Assembly (NCBI RefSeq): GCF_016126015.1
Contig: NZ_JAEFDB010000001.1
Span: 620,001 to 684,000 of the forward strand
Source of the DNA: Capnocytophaga periodontitidis
Lineage (GTDB): Bacteria > Bacteroidota > Bacteroidia > Flavobacteriales > Flavobacteriaceae
Length of the DNA stretch: 64,000 nucleotides
Direction: 5' to 3'
Shown: positions 1 to 9,409 of the stretch, in pieces
How the letters are laid out: each line of letters begins with the position of its first letter
Position numbering within the stretch: the stretch's first letter is position 1
Made by a program: the position numbers and the translations under genes
The notes under the pieces: model-generated
Database searches by the model: none
What the model saw: the letters and a program-made list of their open reading frames with translations, nothing else
Told to the model about the DNA's origin: nothing

Positions 1-1
1 A

Positions 2-70
2 AAAGAAGGTATCCCAAGTGATAATTATAAATATGGACACATAGCCATAGGTGTGGGATACCGTTTATAA
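2..70 (+). CDS. C-terminus of an outer-membrane beta-barrel protein (partial)
   Basis: An open frame enters from the left edge and stops at TAA 68-70. Its last residues read GHIAIGVGYRL, alternating hydrophobic residues with glycines and a near-terminal aromatic, as in the last strand of an outer-membrane barrel. Only 22 residues are visible, so the family is a guess. It lies 26 bp before queA on the same strand. The broken gene at 1173-1645 also looks like a barrel protein, so a family of such genes may surround queA. Confidence 0.45.
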   Translation, partial: KEGIPSDNYKYGHIAIGVGYRL

Positions 71-96
71 ACTAACAATAATTTTGTAGAAAATAT

Positions 97-1146
97 ATGA
101 AACTTTCAAACTTTAATTTTGATCTTCCTAAAGAGTTATTAGCTGAATATCCCAGCGAAAACCGCGATGAAGCTCGCCTAATGGTGGTACATCGTAAAAC
201 AGGAGAAATTGAACACAAATTGTTCAAAGATGTAATTGATTATTTTGATGATGGTGACGTGTTTGTGCTCAACAACACCAAAGTATTCCCAGCTCGTTTA
301 TATGGTAATAAAGAAAAAACTAAAGCAAAAATAGAAGTATTTTTATTGCGTGAATTGAGCGCCGAACAACGTTTATGGGATGTACTCGTCGATCCTGCTC
401 GCAAAATACGTATAGGCAACAAACTCTACTTTGGCAAAAATGCCGAATTAGTAGCCGAGGTAATTGACAATACCACATCTCGCGGTCGTACACTTCGTTT
501 CTTGTATGATGGTACTTATGAAGAGTTTCGCCAGCATCTCACTGAACTTGGACAAACTCCACTACCTAAATACATCTCTCGTCCCGTAGAACCTGAAGAC
601 GAGGAGCGTTATCAAACTATTTACGCTAAATACGAAGGTGCCGTTGCTGCCCCTACTGCTGGTTTGCACTTCTCTAAACACTTGATGAAACGTTTGGAAA
701 TAAAAGGTATTACCTTCGCCGAAGTAACATTACACGTTGGCTTAGGAACTTTCAACCCTGTGGAGGTAGAAGACCTTTCTAAACACAAAATGGATAGCGA
801 AGAGATTCACATTCCTGAAAGTCAAACAAAAATCATCAACACCGCTAAGGAAAATAAAAAACGCGTTTGTGCTGTAGGAACTACTGTAATGCGTGTTTTA
901 GAGAGTTCTGTATCTTCTGATGGCTTTGTAAATCCGTTTGATGGGTGGACAAATAAATTTATTTTTCCTCCTTACGATTTTAGTGTTGCCAATGCAATGA
1001 TCACTAACTTCCACACTCCTAAATCAACTTTACTGATGATGGTATCGGCTTTTGCTGGTCACGATCTCATTATGCGTGCCTATAAAGAAGCTGTAGAACA
1101 AAAATACAAGTTTTATTCTTATGGCGATGCAATGCTAATCTTGTAA
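97..1146 (+). CDS. queA: S-adenosylmethionine:tRNA ribosyltransferase-isomerase QueA
   Basis: QueA transfers and isomerises the ribosyl group of S-adenosylmethionine onto 7-aminomethyl-7-deazaguanine in tRNA, giving epoxyqueuosine in the queuosine pathway; it is cytosolic. The 349-aa length is the family norm. Visible family sequence includes the N-terminal [12 protein letters not shown], an early [14 protein letters not shown], the central [12 protein letters not shown] and the C-terminal [20 protein letters not shown]. The ATG at 97 gives the expected N-terminus. No other queuosine gene is nearby, so the context adds nothing to the assignment. Confidence 0.96.
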   Translation: MKLSNFNFDLPKELLAEYPSENRDEARLMVVHRKTGEIEHKLFKDVIDYFDDGDVFVLNNTKVFPARLYGNKEKTKAKIEVFLLRELSAEQRLWDVLVDPARKIRIGNKLYFGKNAELVAEVIDNTTSRGRTLRFLYDGTYEEFRQHLTELGQTPLPKYISRPVEPEDEERYQTIYAKYEGAVAAPTAGLHFSKHLMKRLEIKGITFAEVTLHVGLGTFNPVEVEDLSKHKMDSEEIHIPESQTKIINTAKENKKRVCAVGTTVMRVLESSVSSDGFVNPFDGWTNKFIFPPYDFSVANAMITNFHTPKSTLLMMVSAFAGHDLIMRAYKEAVEQKYKFYSYGDAMLIL

Positions 1147-1172
1147 AAATCAATAACTAAAAATAATCATTA

Positions 1173-1645
1173 ATGAAATTTTTTTATCACTATGGCGTTA
1201 GGAATGAGCACCCTAATAATTTTTGCGCAAGAAGCTGCTTAGCGAGGATTTCCTCACCTTTGAACATACCGACGGACTCAACTATGTAGTAGTGAAAGGG
1301 GCTCGTATCGATGACATTTCTCGCTTGTTTGGCATCCGTAACACTGATATATTACAAGTGAGCTTAACAGAAGGACTTGGTTTTGGCGCTTTATATCCAA
1401 AATCTAATACAAAACTCCTCAATAAAGAACGTTACGACGAATTTCACATTGCAGGGGTAGGAGTAAATGCTAAAGCTGGATTACACCTCACTTTCTTAAA
1501 GTATTTTCGTGTAGTTGGTGAACTTAAAGGTGGTTATATCAATATGTACGACGTACACACTACTTATGATATAGCCGATAAAGCTAAACACGATTTTTTC
1601 TTCTTTGAAACTGTATTAGGTATTGGCGGCGTCTTTAGATTCTAA
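1173..1645 (+). pseudogene. Broken outer-membrane beta-barrel protein gene
   Basis: The remnant is spread over three frames. An ATG at 1173 starts MKFF. A signal-peptide-like MALGMSTLIIFAQEA lies in another frame from 1192 and runs into TAG, and the rest of the protein is open only in a third frame from about 1223. That third-frame part (about 140 aa) has repeated glycine/aromatic strands and ends ETVLGIGGVFRF, a typical barrel C-terminus. Removing one T from the run of seven at 1180-1186 would join MKFF to the signal sequence, but a second lesion near 1220-1240 would remain. The mature N-terminal part appears deleted. I call it a pseudogene; a caller using the TTG at 1223 would report a 140-aa protein. 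Confidence 0.6.
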
Positions 1646-1670
1646 AATTTCACATAACATAGATAATAAA

Positions 1671-1706
1671 AACTGGCGTAGTTTTGAACTATACCAGTTT
1701 TTTTTA
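1671..1706 (+). terminator. Rho-independent terminator
   Basis: AAAACTGG pairs with CCAGTTTT across a loop of about 17 nt and is followed by a T-run. It separates the broken barrel gene from ettA. Confidence 0.65.
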
Positions 1707-1707
1707 T

Positions 1708-1715
1708 TATTTTTG
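1708..1715 (+). promoter_or_regulatory. Bacteroidota -7 box (TATTTTTG) for ettA
   Basis: TATTTTTG fits the Bacteroidota primary sigma factor -7 consensus TAnnTTTG, about 40 bp before the ettA start. It follows directly on the upstream terminator's T-run. Confidence 0.55.
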
Positions 1716-1753
1716 CACCAAATTTACTAATCACTATATTAGCTAATTACATT

Positions 1754-3445
1754 ATGGCAGACGATAAAAAGATTATTTTTTCGATGAATAAGGTAAGTAA
1801 AACCTATTCATCTACTAATAAACAAGTTCTAAAAGACATTTACTTGAGTTTCTTTTATGGAGCTAAAATAGGTATTTTAGGTCTCAATGGCTCTGGTAAG
1901 TCTTCTTTACTAAAAATTATAGCAGGAATTGATAAAAACTATCAGGGCGAAGTGGTTTTCGCTCCTAATTACACTGTAGGGTATTTGGAACAAGAACCAC
2001 ACCTTGATGATGAGAAAACCGTGATAGAAGTAGTACGCGAAGGCGTAGCCGAAACAGTTAAACTACTCGATGAGTTTAACCATATCAACGACCTTTTCGG
2101 CTTGGAAGAAAATTATTCTGACCCCGATAAGATGCAAAAGTTAATGGATAAGCAAGCCGAGCTACAAGATAAGATTGATGCCTTGAACGCTTGGGAACTC
2201 GATAACCAGCTGGAAGTGGCTATGGAAGCCCTCCGCACCCCTGAGCCCGATACACCTATCAAAGTGCTTTCGGGAGGAGAACGCCGTAGGGTAGCACTCT
2301 GTCGTCTGCTCTTGCAACAACCCGATGTACTCCTTTTAGACGAACCTACGAACCACCTCGATGCCGAATCGGTATTGTGGTTAGAACAACACTTGCAACA
2401 GTACGCCGGAACCGTGATAGCCGTAACCCACGACCGTTATTTCTTGGATAATGTAGCAGGCTGGATATTGGAGCTCGACCGCGGAGAAGGAATTCCGTGG
2501 AAAGGTAACTACTCGTCTTGGCTCGACCAGAAAGCCAAACGACTCGCTCAAGAACAGAAAACCGAAAGCAAACGCCAAAAGGTGTTGGAGCGTGAGCTTG
2601 AATGGGTACGACAAGGCGCTAAAGGGCGACAAGCCAAACAAAAGGCACGTTTGCAAAACTACGACCGATTGCTCAATGAAGACCAAAAACAATTAGAAGA
2701 AAAACTTGAAATATACATCCCTAACGGACCTCGTTTGGGAACCAACGTGATAGAAGCACGCCACGTAGCCAAAGCCTTTGGTGATAAATTATTATATGAC
2801 GACCTTAATTTTGTGTTGCCACAAGCAGGTATCGTAGGGGTAATAGGACCTAACGGAGCAGGTAAATCTACCATTTTCCGTATGATTATGGGGGAAGAAA
2901 AACCTGATAGCGGTGAGTTTTTGGTAGGCGAAACTGTAAAAATTGCTTATGTAGACCAAACTCATAAACAGATAGACCCAGAAAAATCTATTTGGGAGAA
3001 CTTCTCGGGCGGACAAGACCTAATAATGATGGGTGGCAGACAGGTGAACTCGCGTGCTTACCTAAGTCGTTTTAACTTTGGCGGTAGTGAGCAAAACAAG
3101 AAAGTAGCAACCCTTTCAGGTGGAGAACGCAATCGCTTGCACCTTGCGATGACCCTAAAAGAAGAAGGTAACGTATTGCTGTTGGACGAGCCTACCAACG
3201 ATTTGGACGTGAATACACTTCGCGCCTTAGAAGAAGGCTTGGAAAACTTCGCTGGCTGTGCAGTAGTAATCTCGCACGACCGTTGGTTCTTAGACCGTAT
3301 CTGCACTCATATTTTAGCTTTTGAAGGTGACTCTCAAGTGTATTTCTTTGAAGGTAGCTTCTCAGAATATGAAGAGAACAAGAAAAAACGCCTTGGCAAA
3401 GAGGTAACACCTACAAGGATTAAATACAAGAAATTGGTACGATGA
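1754..3445 (+). CDS. ettA: Energy-dependent translational throttle protein EttA (ABC-F)
   Basis: EttA is a cytosolic ABC-F ATPase that binds the ribosomal E site and gates translation according to cellular energy state. The 563-aa protein has two ABC cassettes and no membrane segment. Walker A motifs GLNGSGKSS (about residues 43-51) and GPNGAGKST (about 365-373) are paired with LSGGERRR (about 171) and LSGGERNR (about 453) signatures, and both have LLLDEPTN Walker B motifs. The basic linker between them, rich in K/R/Q around residues 255-300, fits the P-site tRNA-interaction motif. Length and linker favour EttA over other ABC-F branches. Its TGA overlaps the ATG of a 26-codon ORF. Confidence 0.9.
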   Translation: MADDKKIIFSMNKVSKTYSSTNKQVLKDIYLSFFYGAKIGILGLNGSGKSSLLKIIAGIDKNYQGEVVFAPNYTVGYLEQEPHLDDEKTVIEVVREGVAETVKLLDEFNHINDLFGLEENYSDPDKMQKLMDKQAELQDKIDALNAWELDNQLEVAMEALRTPEPDTPIKVLSGGERRRVALCRLLLQQPDVLLLDEPTNHLDAESVLWLEQHLQQYAGTVIAVTHDRYFLDNVAGWILELDRGEGIPWKGNYSSWLDQKAKRLAQEQKTESKRQKVLERELEWVRQGAKGRQAKQKARLQNYDRLLNEDQKQLEEKLEIYIPNGPRLGTNVIEARHVAKAFGDKLLYDDLNFVLPQAGIVGVIGPNGAGKSTIFRMIMGEEKPDSGEFLVGETVKIAYVDQTHKQIDPEKSIWENFSGGQDLIMMGGRQVNSRAYLSRFNFGGSEQNKKVATLSGGERNRLHLAMTLKEEGNVLLLDEPTNDLDVNTLRALEEGLENFAGCAVVISHDRWFLDRICTHILAFEGDSQVYFFEGSFSEYEENKKKRLGKEVTPTRIKYKKLVR

Positions 3446-3522
3446 AAGAAAATGATAACAATATTATCATCGGAGTAATTGCCATCGTAATGGTTCTTTT
3501 AGTCTTAATATTCTTCCTTTAA
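3442..3522 (+). CDS. 26-aa single-pass membrane microprotein
   Basis: The ATG overlaps the ettA stop (ATGA at 3442-3445). The frame encodes a short acidic/polar head, MKENDNN, followed by an almost uninterrupted hydrophobic stretch of isoleucine, valine, leucine and phenylalanine, then TAA one base before the RNase H start. The tight coupling on both sides and the clean transmembrane composition argue for a real translated microprotein. I do not recognise a family. It could be a leader-like ORF that couples ettA and rnhA translation. Confidence 0.5.
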   Translation: MKENDNNIIIGVIAIVMVLLVLIFFL

Positions 3523-3523
3523 A

Positions 3524-4165
3524 ATGCCAAAAAAGAAATACTATGTAGTGTGGGAAGGACACAAAACGGGTATCTTTAGCTCGTGGGATAAGTGCAAAAA
3601 AGCCGTTGAAGGCTATCCGTATGCTAAATTTAAGAGTTTTGAGAGTCAGGCAATGGCTGAAAAAGCCTTCAATGAGAACTTTGAGCAATACAAAGGCAAG
3701 AAAGTAGCCTCCTCTCCTACCCTATCCCCCTTAGAATTAGAGCGTATTGGCTCCCCCATATTGCCCTCTATAGCTGTTGATGCTGCTTGCAGTGGTAACC
3801 CTGGAATTATGGAATACCGAGGGGTAGATACCGAAACTCAAGCCGAAATATTTAGAATTGCACCTATAAAAGACGGCACGAACAACATAGGGGAGTTTTT
3901 GGCTATCGTACACGCTTTAGCCTTTATGAAGCAACGCAACCTCAGCTTACCGGTCTATTCTGATAGCAAAATAGCGATGAGCTGGGTGCGCCAAAAGGTG
4001 TGTAAAACTAAAGTGCCACGCACCTCTCATAACGAAAAGATATTTGAACTGATAGCCCGTGCTGAACAATGGTTACACAACAATACTTATCCTAACCCTA
4101 TTTTGAAATGGGAAACCCAAGCGTGGGGCGAAAATCCTGCCGATTTTGGACGTAAAGACAAATAA
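3524..4165 (+). CDS. Viroplasmin-domain ribonuclease H
   Basis: This enzyme degrades the RNA strand of RNA-DNA hybrids. The first 55 or so residues (KKKYYVVWEGHKTGIFSSW) form the caulimovirus-viroplasmin/RNase H1 N-terminal hybrid-binding domain. The catalytic domain from about residue 83 shows the expected carboxylates: DAACSGNPG (first Asp), NNIGEFLA (Glu), YSDSK (second Asp) and PADFGRK (last Asp). The 213-aa length is usual for Bacteroidota members. It is the third gene of a close run ettA-microORF-RNase H, and the NifU-like gene starts 1 base after its stop. Confidence 0.9.
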   Translation: MPKKKYYVVWEGHKTGIFSSWDKCKKAVEGYPYAKFKSFESQAMAEKAFNENFEQYKGKKVASSPTLSPLELERIGSPILPSIAVDAACSGNPGIMEYRGVDTETQAEIFRIAPIKDGTNNIGEFLAIVHALAFMKQRNLSLPVYSDSKIAMSWVRQKVCKTKVPRTSHNEKIFELIARAEQWLHNNTYPNPILKWETQAWGENPADFGRKDK

Positions 4166-4166
4166 A

Positions 4167-5069
4167 ATGACAGACCTTACCCTGAAAATACAACCTACTG
4201 CTAACCCCGACATCATCAAACTCGAAGCTAACAGACCTTTGGTAAAAGGGAGTTATGAGTTTAAAAACGTGGATGAAGCTAAAAACGCTCCTTTAGCTAA
4301 GGAGCTCTTTTATTTGCCCTTTGTAAAAACTGTTTATATTTCGAGTAATTTCATTGCTTTGAAACGCTTTCCCATTGTTGAATGGAAAGAAGTGCAGGAA
4401 GAGGTTGCTCAGCAAGTATTAGTGTATTTACAATCGGGTAAAGATATATTATTAGGCGAAGCTGGAAAACCTATGGGAGAAGCTATTACTGTATATACTG
4501 AAACAACCCCCAATCCCACCGTGATGAAGTTTGTCGCCAATAAGCGTTTGGTACCTACTGTAATAGAGTATAAATCAATAGAAGAAGCCGCAGAGGCTCC
4601 TATGGCAGCAACTCTCTTAACGCGTTTTCCATTTATTGAAGAAGTTTTTTTTGATGATAATTATATATCACTCACTAAAAAAGGTATGGAAGAATGGGAT
4701 ATGATAGCTGCCGACTTGCGCGATTATATCCGTAAATACCTAAGTGAAGGTCGCCCTATCATTAACCCCTCCGAGATAAAAAGGCGACAAGAAGAAGCCC
4801 AAGCGCGCTTGCTCTCTATGGTTACTACCGACGAAATATCGCAACAAATCGTAGCTATCATAGAACAATATGTAAAACCCGCTGTAGCATCCGATGGAGG
4901 TAACATACAATTTATTTCTTACAACCGCGATACCCATCACGTAGAAGTACTCTTACAAGGGGCTTGCAGTGGCTGTCCGTCATCTACTCAAACCTTAAAA
5001 AAAGGCATTGAAGTTATTTTGAAAGACAAGTTAAACAATCCGCTTATCAACGTTGAAGCACTACTTTAA
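4167..5069 (+). CDS. NifU/Nfu-type iron-sulfur cluster scaffold protein
   Basis: The 300-aa product carries two tandem Nfu N-terminal-type modules (TANPDIIKLEANRPLV near residue 10 and TTPNPTVMKFVANKRLV near 112) and a C-terminal NifU-like domain from about residue 220. That domain contains DGGNIQF and the cluster-binding CSGCPSS, a CxxC pair. It is inferred to assemble or deliver Fe-S clusters in the cytosol. The start is the ATG at 4167, one base after the RNase H stop; a TTG 21 bases upstream is inside the previous gene and is less likely. The duplicated N-terminal module is frequent in Bacteroidota. Confidence 0.88.
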   Translation: MTDLTLKIQPTANPDIIKLEANRPLVKGSYEFKNVDEAKNAPLAKELFYLPFVKTVYISSNFIALKRFPIVEWKEVQEEVAQQVLVYLQSGKDILLGEAGKPMGEAITVYTETTPNPTVMKFVANKRLVPTVIEYKSIEEAAEAPMAATLLTRFPFIEEVFFDDNYISLTKKGMEEWDMIAADLRDYIRKYLSEGRPIINPSEIKRRQEEAQARLLSMVTTDEISQQIVAIIEQYVKPAVASDGGNIQFISYNRDTHHVEVLLQGACSGCPSSTQTLKKGIEVILKDKLNNPLINVEALL

Positions 5070-5085
5070 TATTTTATAATTTACT

Positions 5086-8000
5086 GTGAAATCATTCCTA
5101 CAACAATTTACTGAAAACAGCACCTATCAATCTCTATTAAAACACCTACAAACAAAAGAAAATGCAGAGGTTACGGGATTGGCAGGGGCTTCTTTGTCAA
5201 TAGTAATAGCTAACTTGTTCAATACAGTCCATAGACCTCTATTAGTACTGCTACCCGATAAAGAAGAAAGTGCCTACATACTCAATGATTTAGAAACCTT
5301 AGTAGGAGAACAGCAGGTACTTTTCTTTCCTGATAGCTATCGTCGACCTTATCAAATTGAAGATACCGATAATGCCAATGTGTTATTGCGTGCAGAAGTC
5401 CTCAACCAATTGAGTCATAGTACAAAACCATTACTCATTGTCTCCTACCCCGAAGCTCTTTTTGAGAAGGTCATCACACGAAAGCAATTAGAAAAAAATA
5501 CGCTAAAAATCCAAAAAGGAGACTCACTCACTATTGATTTCCTCAATGAGGTGCTTTTCAGCTACCACTTCAACCGCACTGATTTTGTTACCGAACCTGG
5601 TGAGTTCTCAGTACGTGGTGGGATTGTAGATGTATTTTCTTTTTCAAATAATGAACCTTATCGCATTGAATTCTTTGGAAATGAAGTTGATAGCATCCGT
5701 ACATTCGATGTAGAAAGTCAGCTATCTACTGCTCAACTATCTAAAATTACAATTATCCCTAATGTAGAAAACAAAGAAAGTGATGAGATACGACAGTCAT
5801 TCTTGGAGTATATCAGTGAGCAGACATTATTCATTGGTAAGGATATAGGATTTTTTGATGCTAAGATTGAGAAACTTTTTGCTAAAGCTACCGATATTTA
5901 TCAAAAGCTCCCCAATGAAGTAAAGCGTACCCCCCCAGAGGAACTCTATTGTCAAACAACGGATTTATTGAAACAAATCCAGAGATTCCAACAAATAAAC
6001 ATCAATGCTACAACTCCCGCTTCTAAAAACAAAAAGGAGTTCTCTTTTCATACCTCCCCACAACCTTCTTTTAACAAGCAGTTTGAACTCCTTATTAGTT
6101 ACTTCAACAACAAACACAAAGAAGGATTTCAAAACTATATCCTTTGTGGAAGTGAACAACAAGCCAAGCGATTTCAAGATATTTTTGAGGAAATGGAGCA
6201 AAAAGTACCTTACCAAACCATACAATTATCGCTACACGCTGGCTTTGTAGATACTGAATTGAAATGCAATGTCTTCACCGATCATCAAATCTTTGAGCGC
6301 TATTATAAATTTCAGCTAAAGAACGGTTATGCCAAAAAACAAGCCATTACACTTAAAGAGCTGATGCAATTAGAGGTAGGCGATTATGTTACACATATAG
6401 ATCACGGTATTGGTAAGTTCGCTGGCTTACAAAAGATTGAAGTAGAAGGTAAACAACAAGAGGCTATCAAACTGATTTATGGAGATCGTGATGTGTTATT
6501 CGTTAGCATTCACGCGCTACATAAGATTACTAAATATAACGGAAAAGACGGCAAACCACCCAAAATATACAAATTAGGCTCAGGAGCGTGGAAAGCGCTC
6601 AAACAGAAGACCAAGGCTCGTGTAAAAGAAATCGCGTTCAACCTCATTCAGTTATATGCCAAACGAAAAGAAGCTCAAGGTTTTGCCTTTGCTCACGACA
6701 GTTATATGCAGAACGAGTTGGAAGCCTCATTCTTGTATGAGGATACTCCCGACCAAAGCAAGGCTACTGCCGAAGTAAAAGCTGATATGGAAAGCTCTAA
6801 ACCTATGGATAGATTGGTATGTGGTGATGTAGGCTTTGGGAAAACTGAAGTAGCCATTCGCGCTGCCTTCAAAGCTGTCGATAACGGCAAACAAGTAGCT
6901 GTACTCGTACCTACTACTGTGTTGGCTTTCCAACACTTTCAAACATTTAGCCAGCGTATGAAAGACTTTCCTGTGCGCATCGATTATCTCAACCGATTCC
7001 GCACAGCCAAGGAAAAGAAAATCATCTTAGAAGAACTAGCTAAAGGTCAGTTAGATATTATCATCGGCACACATCAAATAGTAGGTGAAAAGGTTACTTA
7101 TAAAGATTTAGGTTTACTGATTGTTGATGAAGAGCAAAAGTTTGGCGTAGGTGTGAAAGATAAGCTCAAAACCCTCAAAGAAAACCTCGATGTACTTACG
7201 CTTACCGCTACACCTATCCCACGCACACTACAATTTAGTTTGATGGCTGCTCGCGACCTTTCGGTTATCAATACCCCTCCTCCTAACCGCTACCCTATTG
7301 ATTCACAAGTAGTGCCTTTCAATGAAGAGGTAATACGCGATGGCATTCGGTATGAAATTCAGCGTGGCGGACAAGTATTCTTTATGCACAATAGGGTTGA
7401 AAATATTCAAGAGGTGGCTGGAATGATTCAGCGATTGCTCCCTGATGCTCGTATCGCCATTGGTCACGGACAAATGGACGGAAAGAAATTAGAAGAGACT
7501 ATGCTCGCCTTTATGGAAGGTAGGTATGATGTATTGGTTGCTACCACTATTATTGAAAGTGGTTTAGATGTTCCTAATGCGAACACTATCTTCATCAACA
7601 ATGCACATAATTTTGGCTTATCCGATTTACACCAAATGCGCGGTCGCGTAGGTAGAAGTAATAAAAAGGCTTTTTGCTACTTCATCACGCCTCCTCTGAT
7701 AGCGATGAGCGACGATGCCCGCAAGCGTATTGAAGCAATAGCTCAGTTCTCCGATTTAGGAAGCGGACTCAATATCGCTATGAAAGATTTAGAGATTAGA
7801 GGGGCTGGCGACCTCTTGGGGGGAGAGCAAAGTGGTTTTATCAATGAAATAGGCTTTGATACCTACCAAAAGATACTACAAGAAGCCATAACAGAACTCA
7901 AAGAAAATGAGTTCTCTGAACTATACCACACTGCCGAAGAAGACAAAACTTACCTCACCGATACTCAAATAGATACTGACTTTGAACTGCTCTTCCCTGA

Positions 8001-8418
8001 CACTTATGTCAATAGAGTAGCCGAACGACTCAATCTTTATAACGAACTGAGTAATCTGTCTAATGAGGAAGCCTTACAAGTCTATGAACGCAATCTTATC
8101 GACCGTTTTGGCAAGTTACCCCCTCAAGCTATCGACTTGCTCAATAGCGTACGTGTAAAATGGTTGGCTACTCGTATGGGAATTGAGAAACTCGTAATGA
8201 AAAACGGAAAGATGACTGGCTATTTCATTGCCGACCAAAATAGTCCGTTCTACCAAAGTGCGCGCTTCCAAAAACTATTGCTCTTTGTACAACGCTACCC
8301 CGATAAGTGTCGTATGCAAGAGAAAGAAACCCGCAACGGCTTGCGTCTATTGCTCATTTTTGAAAACATCAACAGTGTATACCAAGCTCTAAAAGTTATG
8401 CAAATGATAGAAGCGTAA
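5086..8418 (+). CDS. mfd: Transcription-repair coupling factor Mfd
   Basis: Mfd displaces stalled RNA polymerase at DNA lesions and recruits UvrA. The 1110-aa protein shows the UvrB-like N-terminal module (FFPDSYRRPYQIED, VRGGIVDVFSFS), the RNA polymerase-interacting segment (LEVGDYVTHIDHGIGKFAGL, about residue 428), helicase Walker A GDVGFGKTEVA (about 579), Walker B VDEEQKFG (about 679), LTATPIPRTL, and the RecG-like translocation motif MRGRVGRSNKKAFCYF. The start is a GTG; its position gives a normal N-terminus. uvrA is encoded 2.4 kb downstream but is not in the same transcription unit. Confidence 0.96.
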   Translation: MKSFLQQFTENSTYQSLLKHLQTKENAEVTGLAGASLSIVIANLFNTVHRPLLVLLPDKEESAYILNDLETLVGEQQVLFFPDSYRRPYQIEDTDNANVLLRAEVLNQLSHSTKPLLIVSYPEALFEKVITRKQLEKNTLKIQKGDSLTIDFLNEVLFSYHFNRTDFVTEPGEFSVRGGIVDVFSFSNNEPYRIEFFGNEVDSIRTFDVESQLSTAQLSKITIIPNVENKESDEIRQSFLEYISEQTLFIGKDIGFFDAKIEKLFAKATDIYQKLPNEVKRTPPEELYCQTTDLLKQIQRFQQININATTPASKNKKEFSFHTSPQPSFNKQFELLISYFNNKHKEGFQNYILCGSEQQAKRFQDIFEEMEQKVPYQTIQLSLHAGFVDTELKCNVFTDHQIFERYYKFQLKNGYAKKQAITLKELMQLEVGDYVTHIDHGIGKFAGLQKIEVEGKQQEAIKLIYGDRDVLFVSIHALHKITKYNGKDGKPPKIYKLGSGAWKALKQKTKARVKEIAFNLIQLYAKRKEAQGFAFAHDSYMQNELEASFLYEDTPDQSKATAEVKADMESSKPMDRLVCGDVGFGKTEVAIRAAFKAVDNGKQVAVLVPTTVLAFQHFQTFSQRMKDFPVRIDYLNRFRTAKEKKIILEELAKGQLDIIIGTHQIVGEKVTYKDLGLLIVDEEQKFGVGVKDKLKTLKENLDVLTLTATPIPRTLQFSLMAARDLSVINTPPPNRYPIDSQVVPFNEEVIRDGIRYEIQRGGQVFFMHNRVENIQEVAGMIQRLLPDARIAIGHGQMDGKKLEETMLAFMEGRYDVLVATTIIESGLDVPNANTIFINNAHNFGLSDLHQMRGRVGRSNKKAFCYFITPPLIAMSDDARKRIEAIAQFSDLGSGLNIAMKDLEIRGAGDLLGGEQSGFINEIGFDTYQKILQEAITELKENEFSELYHTAEEDKTYLTDTQIDTDFELLFPDTYVNRVAERLNLYNELSNLSNEEALQVYERNLIDRFGKLPPQAIDLLNSVRVKWLATRMGIEKLVMKNGKMTGYFIADQNSPFYQSARFQKLLLFVQRYPDKCRMQEKETRNGLRLLLIFENINSVYQALKVMQMIEA

Positions 8419-8483
8419 TATAACTATTGAACTTAACCTATAGTTTCACATTAAAATAATTTTCCAATAAACACTCTCTTTTG

Positions 8484-8517
8484 GGGCTTGTCCCCTTTCG
8501 GGGGAACGGGGGCTATT
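8484..8517 (+). repeat. C/G-rich hairpin repeat, copy A
   Basis: A CCCC-TTTC-GGGG hairpin within GGCTTGTCCCCTTTCGGGGG and a following GAACGGGGGCTATT. Related copies occur at 17416-17450, 22292-22323 and, degenerate, 56271-56303, always intergenic. Confidence 0.6.
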
Positions 8518-8576
8518 AATGAAACAATTAGAAATTGCTAAATCTAACTCTTGATAGGTATCTAATATTAAACACT

Positions 8577-8858
8577 ATGGAAACATTTAAAAATTGGGTA
8601 GGTAAAAACCCTATTACATTTGGTGGTATTGTAGCTCTTTTGCTTGCTGCTTTTGGTATTTGTCTCATCATAGGTGCTCTAAAAAACTGGGATTGGCTAT
8701 ACGAACCCGATAAACATTACCAAAACAATTGGACTATGGGGCAAATAAGCCGTTATTTAGGTCGTGATATGGCGCGTGTTATTGGTTTTATTACAGGTAT
8801 TTTCTTTATAATCGTAGGAATTTACTTCTCCTATATAGCTTTTACCTATAAAGCATAA
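8577..8858 (+). CDS. Two-pass membrane protein, Imm17-like immunity protein candidate
   Basis: The 93-aa product has two membrane segments: GGIVALLLAAFGICLIIGAL at about residues 14-33 and VIGFITGIFFIIVGIYFSY at about 65-83. The NWDWLYEPD linker and a GR...AR-VIG...GIFFIIVGIY pattern recall the Imm17 family of toxin-immunity proteins, which are small two-helix membrane proteins in Bacteroidota; this is pattern recall, not a database hit. The ATG at 8577 is chosen over an in-frame TTG 42 bases upstream. It is followed 5 bp later by another small gene, suggesting a cluster of orphan immunity genes. Confidence 0.6.
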   Translation: METFKNWVGKNPITFGGIVALLLAAFGICLIIGALKNWDWLYEPDKHYQNNWTMGQISRYLGRDMARVIGFITGIFFIIVGIYFSYIAFTYKA

Positions 8859-8863
8859 ACAAT

Positions 8864-9268
8864 ATGAATGTAAAAAACGAATCTATTTTCCTCGATTTTA
8901 CAACTTTATCTATTGGTGAGTCAGAAAGTTTAATGAAGCTGAGAATTTTCAATCAAAATATAGGGGTTATACTTATAGAAAATCAAGACGTCTTTTCCTC
9001 CAAAATAGAAATACTAGAAAAAATAGTATCAGATTATTATTCTGATAAGAATTTAGATGAAATAAAGGCTATATTCTTTAAAACAATAGTTTCAGAACAT
9101 TGCTTTTTGCCTATTATAGCTACAGACTTATACGAAGAGAAAATCCTAATACTTATTTCAAAACAAAGAATAAAAGACAGTATTAATATCTCTCTTAATA
9201 GTTATGATAGAGTTCAAATACCTTTTTCTCTAAAAACAAGTAACCTATCCTATTTTTATAAATACTAA
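8864..9268 (+). CDS. Hypothetical protein in small-gene cluster
   Basis: A 134-aa AT-rich ORF with no family I recognise. It has no signal peptide or membrane segment. It is acidic and rich in isoleucine, serine and aspartate, consistent with a small alpha/beta cytosolic protein. It starts 5 bp after the Imm17-like gene on the same strand, so the two are probably co-transcribed. By position it could be an immunity protein, but nothing in the sequence shows this directly. Confidence 0.6.
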   Translation: MNVKNESIFLDFTTLSIGESESLMKLRIFNQNIGVILIENQDVFSSKIEILEKIVSDYYSDKNLDEIKAIFFKTIVSEHCFLPIIATDLYEEKILILISKQRIKDSINISLNSYDRVQIPFSLKTSNLSYFYKY

Positions 9269-9316
9269 CCTCAAAATGGAGATATTTGCTAATTCACATC
9301 TCAAAAATATTTAAAT

Positions 9317-9403
9317 ATGGCAAAGAAGAAAAAAATTGAAGCAAAGATAGGTATAATAGTTTCTGTCTCTTTAATTAATTATAAATGTGTTCTTAAACCT
9401 TAA
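9317..9403 (+). CDS. 28-codon ORF, possible gene remnant
   Basis: The frame encodes MAKKKKIEAKIGIIVSVSLIN followed by seven residues (YKCVLKP) and TAA. The lysine-rich start and hydrophobic middle look like the first exported or membrane-associated part of a longer protein that has lost its remainder. No family is recognised. It is supported only by its ATG and by the otherwise empty gap between two small ORFs. Confidence 0.25.
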   Translation: MAKKKKIEAKIGIIVSVSLINYKCVLKP

Positions 9404-9409
9404 TTGATT

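Noticed and set aside
1180-1186. T7 tract as a phase-variation switch
   Set aside because: A single indel joins only the start to the signal sequence; a second frame disruption remains downstream, so simple on/off slippage cannot restore the gene.
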